A stretch of 64,000 bases of DNA, taken from NCBI GenBank assembly GCA_021821945.1, contig JAJZTF010000009.1, positions 41,196-105,195 of the forward strand. Direction: 5' to 3'. Below are positions 58,596-64,000 of this stretch, in pieces. A program made the translations under genes and the position numbers. The first letter of the stretch is position 1; each line of letters opens with the position of its first letter. The stretch is from Pseudomonadota bacterium. Lineage in GTDB: Bacteria > Pseudomonadota > Gammaproteobacteria > Burkholderiales > Gallionellaceae. A model generated the notes under the pieces. It was not told the origin of the DNA. It saw only the letters and a program-made list of their open reading frames with translations, and did not search any database.

Positions 58596-58626
58596 CCGCC
58601 ATTCGTCAGTATTTGACGAATGGCGG
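58596..58626. repeat. Perfect 13-bp inverted repeat
   Basis: CCGCCATTCGTCA and TGACGAATGGCGG are exact inverse complements with a 5-bp centre (GTATT). It lies in the 283-bp region between the chemoreceptor start and a small minus-strand gene. No T-tract follows, so a factor-independent terminator is unlikely; a regulator site, RNA stem or mobile-element end are options. Confidence 0.7.
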
Positions 58627-58686
58627 GCGCGTCATGCAGCAGCCGGAACGGTCTGGTTGGGCGCTTCTCGCGGCAGCGGTCGGGAA

Positions 58687-58869
58687 TTATATCTGTGAAT
58701 CATAGTAGTAATGCATGGAATCCGGATCGTATTCAGGGTGCAAGGACATTTGTTCGGCGAGCGCATCGCTCCTGATTTCCTCGCTGTTGCGCTCGTCGGG
58801 GCACATGAGAAACAGCAAGGAAGCGGCGATCGTGTAGGTTGCGTATTTTGTATGCAGGATGTTCATCAT
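58687..58869 (-). CDS. Hypothetical small protein, 60 aa
   Basis: I do not recognise this protein. A GGGAGAAG ribosome site lies 6 bp before the start (ATGATG), supporting expression. The N-terminal third has a hydrophobic stretch (YTIAASLLFLMC), perhaps a signal peptide or membrane helix, and the rest is acidic and tyrosine-rich (HYYYDSQI at the end). The upstream DNA is AT-rich. A second minus-strand frame from 58945 overlaps it in another frame and cannot be excluded. Confidence 0.4.
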   Translation of the reverse strand: MMNILHTKYATYTIAASLLFLMCPDERNSEEIRSDALAEQMSLHPEYDPDSMHYYYDSQI

Positions 58870-59204
58870 GATGATCTTCTCCCAATTTCAAACAAGCTCG
58901 GCAAATTTCCTGCAGCCATTCCTGCAGGCGGTGTTTCATGTGCATAAGAACTTCCGGGTTAAAGAAAGTTCGGATTAATTTATATCTTATATGAATATAA
59001 ACTTATCATGTTATGTTTTTTGGTTAATATACATCCAAATGTTACATGCTGCAAGCAGTAAACATTTCCAGTGGGGGAAGAGCCTGGATGGGGGAAAGCC
59101 CGAGGGCATTCAGTGCGTTGAACGCAGTGGTGTCGGCGAAAACCGGATGGCGCCAGGAGGCGGGGGGATTCGCAGCGTGGATGATGTCCACGCCATTGCA
59201 TCGG
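58870..59204. other. AT-rich intergenic region, no gene supported
   Basis: 335 bp between the 60-codon gene and the MFS gene. The part at about 58965-59050 is strongly AT-rich, unlike the surrounding GC-rich sequence, and has several TATA-like stretches on both strands that could be promoters for the 60-codon gene. No RNA gene or convincing frame was found. The composition may mark transferred DNA. Confidence 0.5.
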
Positions 59205-60461
59205 CTAACTCACGCGCCGCAATGCCAGGGTGCCGGCCAGCATGAAGGCCGCAGCGAGCGCGAAGGCGAACTGCGGGGAGACTGCCGTCCACACGACACC
59301 CACCGTGGCGCTGGAGAGGAACTTGGCCGCGCCATTGACCGTGCCGAGCGCGCCTATGCTCATGGTCAGCGTTTCGGCCTGCACCATGTCGGCCGTGACC
59401 GTCGATTCGAGCGCCTCCTGCACGGCCACGTAAAGACCGGCGACAAGGAATATGCCCGCAAGCAGCGCCACATTGTCGACACCGAACCAGAAGGCCAGCG
59501 CCGTCAACAAGGCGGTGATGGTGCCCAGCGCATAGCCCGCGATCAGCACCGGCAGATGACCAAAACGGTCGGCAAGCCAGCCCACCGGCCAGGAGGCAGC
59601 GACCTGCACGACATTGCGCCATACATACAGCAATCCCGCCACTTGCGCTGCATGCACCAGGCCCATCGTGCCGGAGAGCAGCGTGGTGGCGGCCAGGATC
59701 AGCAATGCATGGGAGAAATCGCCGACGCCGAACACGCCGACCGCGCCCAGATAGCGCCTGAACCTTGCCGGCTGCCCGCGCAGCGAACCGAAGAATTTCA
59801 GCGCCGGATTCGGTGAGTGCTGCGGGTCCCTGACCAGGGTGAGAAACGCCATCACCGCCAAAGCGCCGGGAATCACCGAAAGCCACAGCACGAAGCGAAA
59901 CGGTCCGGCCCCGTCGCTCCAGTGCCACCCTTGCGCCAGCCCCAGCAGGGTCACGCCGAGCAAGGGGCCGAGCACCGCGCCGACGGTGTCCGCAGCGCGG
60001 TGAAAGCCGAAGGCGCGCCCGCGCGTCTCCGGGCTGACCGCCTGGATGACGATGGCGTCGCGCAGCGGGCCGCGCAGTCCCTTGCCGAACCAGGACACCA
60101 TGCGCCCGAAAAGGATCAGGGGCCAGCCCGCCGCCAGCGCGATCAGCAGTTGACCAGCCGGCGTCAGCCCATAGCCGATTAGCACCAGCAGCTTGCGATG
60201 GCCGAGTTTGTCGGCGATGTAGCCGGACACCATCTTGGTGAAGCTCGCCACCGCATCGGCAATGCCCTCGATGAGCCCCAGCGCCGCCGCGGGAATGCCC
60301 AGCACCGCGAGAAATCCGGGCAGGATGACCGTGGTGGTTTCATAGCAGAAGTCGCCCAGCGCGCTGGTGATGCCGGCACCGGCCACCGTTCGATTGAGCC
60401 AGCCATCCGGTTTTGTCCCTTTTCCCGGTGGGAGGCTCGTGGATTCGTTGGTGGCACTCAT
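59205..60461 (-). CDS. MFS transporter
   Basis: A 418-residue 12-helix major facilitator. Helix 1 region ITSALGDFCYETTTVILPGFL and the loop motif GYIADKLGHRK are visible, then GRMVSWFGKGLRGPLRDAI, typical of a drug/anion exporter subgroup with a RGPxRD motif. GWLADRFGHLPVLIAGY repeats the loop motif in the second half. Substrate unknown. The third-position GC is very high compared with the AT-rich flanks, and the gene stands alone between accessory regions. Confidence 0.88.
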   Translation of the reverse strand: MSATNESTSLPPGKGTKPDGWLNRTVAGAGITSALGDFCYETTTVILPGFLAVLGIPAAALGLIEGIADAVASFTKMVSGYIADKLGHRKLLVLIGYGLTPAGQLLIALAAGWPLILFGRMVSWFGKGLRGPLRDAIVIQAVSPETRGRAFGFHRAADTVGAVLGPLLGVTLLGLAQGWHWSDGAGPFRFVLWLSVIPGALAVMAFLTLVRDPQHSPNPALKFFGSLRGQPARFRRYLGAVGVFGVGDFSHALLILAATTLLSGTMGLVHAAQVAGLLYVWRNVVQVAASWPVGWLADRFGHLPVLIAGYALGTITALLTALAFWFGVDNVALLAGIFLVAGLYVAVQEALESTVTADMVQAETLTMSIGALGTVNGAAKFLSSATVGVVWTAVSPQFAFALAAAFMLAGTLALRRVS

Positions 60462-61095
60462 GGCAGCACCTCGAAGCTGTTTGGTCGAAGGTGAGCGCTG
60501 CTGAATCCGGTCTGCCTGTCATGGCTGCAGCCGGCAAGGAGGGCGTTCCAGGTGGGTGAGGTGAGTTTCATGACGTGGTTCCGGTCGGGCTATATGTTTT
60601 TGTCGTGTGTTTCGAAGCTGAGGCGCGCTGAAAAATGGTGCCGAAATGCGCTGAATGCTTTGAAGTATAAGGCATCGAGTGCATGGATCGGATAAATTCC
60701 AATAAAAAAGCCACCGCGAAGGGTGGCTGTTTTTATGTAAATGGTGGTGTAGTCGCCATCGGGTTCAAACCGCGCCTGTAATGCGATTGCGGAAGTGTGC
60801 GGATTGGTGCGGAACATTGCAGGATCAGAATGTTGCCGTCAGTCGTCCCTCTGGCTTTTGCCTTCAGTTGGCGCTGTCACCATATTCCGGTTAACCATCA
60901 CATCAGTTCGATTCCATCCGCGCAGTCGAACCCGAGTATGCTTTCTGAACCAGTATAGTAGCGCAAGGACCTTGAGGGTGTGAATTCGATTATTCGCTCA
61001 ACTCGCGGAACGCGCCTGGTGTGGGATTGCCTGGTCGATATCGTCGCAGCATACAAAAAACGCGTCTTGCAAGATTAACCAAACCAATCCGTTGA
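60462..61095. other. Intergenic region beside the mobile zone
   Basis: 634 bp without a supportable gene. It contains the bidirectional hairpin at 60709-60734. The remaining sequence shows no tRNA, no known attachment core and no frame with a ribosome site and protein-like composition. It may be remnant DNA from earlier insertions. Confidence 0.5.
60709..60734. terminator. Bidirectional terminator hairpin
   Basis: AGCCACC and GGTGGCT form a 7-bp stem with a 6-nt loop. An A-run precedes and TGTTTTT follows, so it can end transcription from either side. It separates the MFS gene region from the intron/IS zone. Confidence 0.75.
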
Positions 61096-61299
61096 CTACC
61101 ATTCGTTCCAGAGCTTTACGGCCCCTTCAATGAACGCATCACAGTTCGTCTGCTGCCAACAAGTGTGGTGACCGTTTCGCAGCAGGTAATACTGCTCGTT
61201 TGCGCACACGAGGTTCGTTTTCGAGGCCTCCTGACGATACCAATTCAAGGTGTTGACTAAGCAGTCCTGATAGCTGGTTGCTAGCTTCTCGTTCGGCAC
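61096..61299 (-). CDS. Hypothetical protein or 3' remnant beside the group II intron
   Basis: A 67-residue frame from GTG 61299 with no ribosome site. The composition (tryptophans, four cysteines, [26 protein letters not shown]) looks like real protein, and codons run on upstream (six more sense codons) until a TGA a few bases past the intron 3' end. It may be the tail of a gene cut by the intron, or a small complete gene. No family was recognised. Confidence 0.3.
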   Translation of the reverse strand: MPNEKLATSYQDCLVNTLNWYRQEASKTNLVCANEQYYLLRNGHHTCWQQTNCDAFIEGAVKLWNEW

Positions 61300-61378
61300 G
61301 TTGGTAGCCAGCCTTCGTCAGTGGAAAGTGGAGTAAGAGTCAGGGCGTAGTCGAGCTATCTCCCTGCCTCTCCTCCCC

Positions 61379-61412
61379 GAACCGGACTTGCACCTTTCAG
61401 CGCATCCGGCTC
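61379..61412 (-). ncRNA. Group II intron domain V
   Basis: A 34-nt hairpin, the canonical length. It starts GAGCCGGATGCG, has the GAAA tetraloop, and ends AAGTCCGGTTC. The catalytic AGC triad is at positions 2-4. It begins 6 bp after the reverse transcriptase stop. Confidence 0.92.
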
Positions 61413-61417
61413 TCCGT

Positions 61418-62670
61418 TCAAGCGTTGCTCATAGCAAAGGCGACATCGGCATAGCGCGATTCGATGGTGTTGCGTGTCTCATTGCGCATGATGTACGGAT
61501 TTTCCGACGGGCTACGCCACCTGAATTGACCCTTCCGACTGGTAACAAGACGCCGAAGCGCCACCGACCCATACCAACCGCGACTGTTTTGGCCCTGCAG
61601 CACCCATGTCGCAGCCCGTCCCGGCTCCGGCGCCCGGACGTAGTCGCGCATCAGCGTCCTGAACCCGCGCCGATACCTGCGCGCGAGCCAGTATCCGAAT
61701 TTCCAGAAGACCGTGTGGTCCAGCTTTCTGAACATGGTGGCCGTGTAGTCAGTGTATTGATAGAAGGCGGCCCAGCCGGCAATCTGCCGATTCAGGCTGT
61801 CCATCAGGTCCATCCGGTTCATGCCGTAGTTGCCCGACAGTTGTTTGACTAACCGCTCGGCGAAGCCCCGATACTTTTCCCACGGAATGGTCGTCACCGG
61901 CCGCATGCGGCCGCGTGGTCCGCGCTTACGAATGATCCGGTGACCGAGGAAGACGAAGCCGTCGTTCACGTGGGTGATATGGGTCTTTTCCATATTCAGC
62001 GTGAGCTTCAATTTGCCTTCGAGGAACTCGCGGCATGCTTCGCGCACTGCCTCGGCATGTTCACGAGTTCCCTTGACCACGATCACAAAGTCATCTGCAT
62101 ACCGACAGTAGGCGATAGCTGGTTTCCACTGCCGGTTTTCTCGTACAGTAATGGGACGCTGCTTGAGAATCGCGAAGTTCCACGCCCACCGATCTTTCCG
62201 CACCTTCTTGCTCAGATAGTTCCTTTCCATCCATGCATCGAATTCGTGCAGCATGATGTTGGATAACAGGGGTGAGATGACACCGCCCTGGGGAACGCCT
62301 TCACTCGCGGCGCGAAACAGATCACGATCAACGCAGCCCGCCTTGATGAACCTCCATAGCAACGCAAGGAAACGCTGGTCGGCAATTCGTTTGCGGATTC
62401 CCTTCAGAAGAAGGCGATGATGGACGGTGTCGAAGTAGCTGGCGAGGTCGCCCTCGATGACCCAGCGACCGGAGACACTGTGTTCGCCACGGTCCTGCAA
62501 CTGAAGCTTCACCGTGCGAATTGCGTGATGTACGCTACGGGCAGGTCTGAAGCCATATGAAGCCGGATGGAAATCGCTCTCCCATATCGGCTCCATCGCC
62601 ATCAGCATGGCCCGTTGCACGATCCGATCCCGCAGGCTCGGAATGCCAAGCGGTCTGAGCTTGCCGTTGG
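61418..62670 (-). pseudogene. ltrA: Group II intron reverse transcriptase/maturase, 5' end lost to IS insertion
   Basis: The frame is open from 62670 (at the IS end) to the stop at 61418, giving 417 residues. RT blocks are seen in order: RPLGIPSLRDRIVQRAM, SYGFRPARSVHHAI, EGDLASYFDTVHH, ASEGVPQGGVISPLLSNIML and the catalytic CRYADDFVIV. The maturase domain follows (LNRQIAGWAAFYQYTDYTA). The family's first ~70-100 residues are missing, displaced by the IS. No intact start or ribosome site remains. Apart from the split, no frameshift was seen. Confidence 0.88.
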
Positions 62671-63997
62671 GGGTGTCCCGAATTTTGTGTAAACGGGGTT
62701 TCTCTCCTGCTACATCATTCGGTCTTCAAACTGGATAGTAAACCGATTTAGCGCAGCCTTCCAATCCCGGATCGGCATCGTCCATTTCCGACTGATGTTA
62801 TTCAGTGCCAGGTAGAAGAGTTTCAGCAATGCCTCATCGCTCGGAAACGAGCCACGGTTCTTGGTAATCTTGCGCAGGCTCATGTTCACGGACTCGATAG
62901 CGTTGGTGGTGTAGATCACCCGCCTGATTTCCGATGGATAGTCGAAGAACGGGATGATGCGCGTCCAATTACGCCGCCAGGATTGAGCAATGGGCGGATA
63001 CGCCTCGCCCCATGCCTCCTCGAATTCGGCCAGCCGCTGTTCAGCCTCTTCAACCGTGGCTGAAGCATAGATGGCCCGCAGCCCTTCAGCCACTTCCTTG
63101 CGCAGTTTCCAGCTCACATAGTTCAGGCTGTAACGCACCAGATGGACGATGCAAAGCTGCACGTCGGTTTTGGGAAACACGGTCTCAATAGCTTCGGGGA
63201 ATCCCTTCAACCCGTCCACGCAGGCGATGAAGATGTCCTGCACGCCTCGGTTCTTCAGCTCGGTCACCACCTGCAACCAGAATTTGGCTCCCTCGGTCTG
63301 GGCGATCCAGATGCCCAGCAACTCCTTCTCTCCAGCCATGTTGATGCCTAGCGCCAGATAGACGGCCTTGGCACGCACCGACCCGGCATCGCGCACCTTC
63401 ACATGGATGCAGTCCAGGTAGACGATGGGATAAAGCGCATCCAGTGGGCGGGATTGCCATGCCTTGACCTCTTCAGATACCGCATCGGTCACAGAGGAAA
63501 TGAGCGTGGGCGAGACCTCCGCGCCATACATCTCTTCGAGATGGGACTGGATCTCCCTCACCGTCATGCCGCGGGCATAGAGCGACAGGATCTTCTCGTC
63601 GAAACCGTTCCATCGGGTCTGGTGCTTGGGGATCAACTGCGGTTCGAAGCTGCCGTGGCGGTCCCGTGGGATCTCTACGGGCAACTCCCCGAACTCGCCC
63701 TTGAGTGTCTTGCGGCTCTTGCCGTTGCGGGTGTTTCCTGCGGGATTGATAACTGGTTCGTTCTTGGCGTGGCCCAAGTGAGCTTCCATCTCGGCTTCCA
63801 GGGCACGCTCCACCAGTGCCTTGGTGAGCTGCTTGAGCAGGCCGTTCTCGCCAATCAGGTCTTCGGGTTTCTTGTAATCAGACAGCAGGCTGTCGATCAA
63901 GTCTGCGGGCAATCCTTTTGATACGGTCATTTCCACTCCTAACAATATTCCGGCAGTTTCCTGCCAAATGACCGTTTACACAAAAATTCTTACACCC
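62671..63997 (-). mobile_element. IS256-family insertion sequence
   Basis: About 1327 bp. The two ends carry imperfect inverted repeats starting GGGTGT and sharing AATTTTGTGTAAACGG (62681-62696 on the left; the matching right copy, one T longer, near 63971-63987). One transposase gene fills the interior. Target duplications cannot be tested because only three bases remain on the right. The left flank is within the intron RT gene. Confidence 0.85.
62710..63930 (-). CDS. IS256-family (Mutator-type) transposase
   Basis: A 406-residue DDE transposase. The catalytic acids are in YLDCIHVKVRD, ACVDGLKGFPEAI and NAIESVNMSLRK, matching D-D-E of the family, with CIVHLVRYSLNYV and TKNRGSFPSDEAL also typical. 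An N-terminal DNA-binding region includes YARGMTVREIQSHLEEMYG. GGAG lies before ATG 63930; a TTG at 63945 is less likely. The frame is intact, so the element could be active. Confidence 0.96.
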   Translation of the reverse strand: MTVSKGLPADLIDSLLSDYKKPEDLIGENGLLKQLTKALVERALEAEMEAHLGHAKNEPVINPAGNTRNGKSRKTLKGEFGELPVEIPRDRHGSFEPQLIPKHQTRWNGFDEKILSLYARGMTVREIQSHLEEMYGAEVSPTLISSVTDAVSEEVKAWQSRPLDALYPIVYLDCIHVKVRDAGSVRAKAVYLALGINMAGEKELLGIWIAQTEGAKFWLQVVTELKNRGVQDIFIACVDGLKGFPEAIETVFPKTDVQLCIVHLVRYSLNYVSWKLRKEVAEGLRAIYASATVEEAEQRLAEFEEAWGEAYPPIAQSWRRNWTRIIPFFDYPSEIRRVIYTTNAIESVNMSLRKITKNRGSFPSDEALLKLFYLALNNISRKWTMPIRDWKAALNRFTIQFEDRMM

Positions 63998-64000
63998 TCC

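Larger units (their letters stand above)
61330..62670 (-). mobile_element. Group II intron, 5' part interrupted by an IS
   Basis: A retroelement read on the minus strand: a reverse transcriptase/maturase frame followed by ribozyme domains V and VI. The 3' end is near 61330 just after a domain VI-like stem (GGCAGGG ... CCCTGAC), placed to within about 10 bp. The 5' half is cut at 62670 by the IS256-type element, and its start (GTGYG) lies beyond the window. Splicing in this state is unlikely. Confidence 0.8.

Noticed and set aside
58516..58698. 60-codon plus-strand frame
   Set aside because: It runs across the perfect inverted repeat, has no ribosome site and no recognisable features.
58733..58945. 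Alternative 70-codon minus-strand frame overlapping the 60-codon hypothetical gene
   Set aside because: Its start has a weaker ribosome site, and its second half becomes arginine-rich as expected for an out-of-frame reading; kept only as a possibility in the annotation of the overlapping gene.
60590..60817. 75-codon minus-strand frame
   Set aside because: It reads straight through the bidirectional terminator hairpin and lacks a ribosome site.

Overview
The window reads as a chromosomal segment of a Gram-negative betaproteobacterium. The gene set and order (ilvBHC-psd-pssA-leuA, trxA-rho, rplU-rpmA-obgE-proB, the sigma factor/DUF3619/DUF3106 trio, pilSR) suggest the Nitrosomonadales (Gallionellaceae-like), but this is inferred from recognised families and not from a database search. 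Coding density is high and many neighbouring genes overlap by 4 bp.

Layout. 1-4.7 kb: the 3' part of priA, a FAD-linked oxidase, a NYN/OST-HTH protein and an ICMT-like membrane protein. 4.9-17.6 kb: an aryl-polyene/xanthomonadin-type pigment locus made of two convergent operons. The plus-strand arm has a chorismatase (aromatic starter), an acyltransferase and a GT2 glycosyltransferase. The minus-strand arm has ACP, a COG4648 membrane protein, an AMP-ligase fused to a hotdog dehydratase, an LpxL-like acyltransferase, a LolA-like carrier, an MMPL exporter, a polysaccharide deacetylase, a PAP2 phosphatase, a ketosynthase, a chain-length factor and a second dehydratase. The logic is: activate a hydroxybenzoate starter, extend it to a polyene on ACP, attach it to a (probably sugar-modified) lipid, and export it to the outer membrane. 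No dedicated ketoreductase is present. 17.8-19.4 kb: an orphan small gene and a sigma factor with a membrane-anchored partner. 19.5-28.1 kb: branched-chain amino acid, phospholipid and quinone side-chain genes, then tRNA-Pro(CGG). 28.2-36 kb: pilSR, ampD, transporters and a TPR/ATP-grasp fusion. 35.7-38.5 kb: an FNR operon divergent from hemN, with a well-placed FNR box between them. 38.5-47.6 kb: housekeeping genes (gph-like, sppA, tesA/ybbA, proB, obgE, rpmA, rplU, mazEF, rho, trxA, fdxA). 47.6-54.2 kb: an AddAB-like recombination helicase/nuclease pair and sodB with a strong terminator. 54.3-60.5 kb: accessory signalling genes (PAS-GGDEF, haem-binding chemoreceptor), TspO, YaiI and an MFS transporter. 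60.5-64 kb: a mobile zone with a group II intron whose reverse transcriptase has been split by an IS256-family element that fills the right end of the window.

Points most worth a second look are the sugar-lipid enzymes embedded in the aryl-polyene locus, the TPR/ATP-grasp protein, the small membrane protein in the fnr operon, the c-haem chemoreceptor, a probable CTG start on the sigma factor gene, the overlapping divergent start codons of tesA/ybbA, and several palindromes in intergenic DNA.
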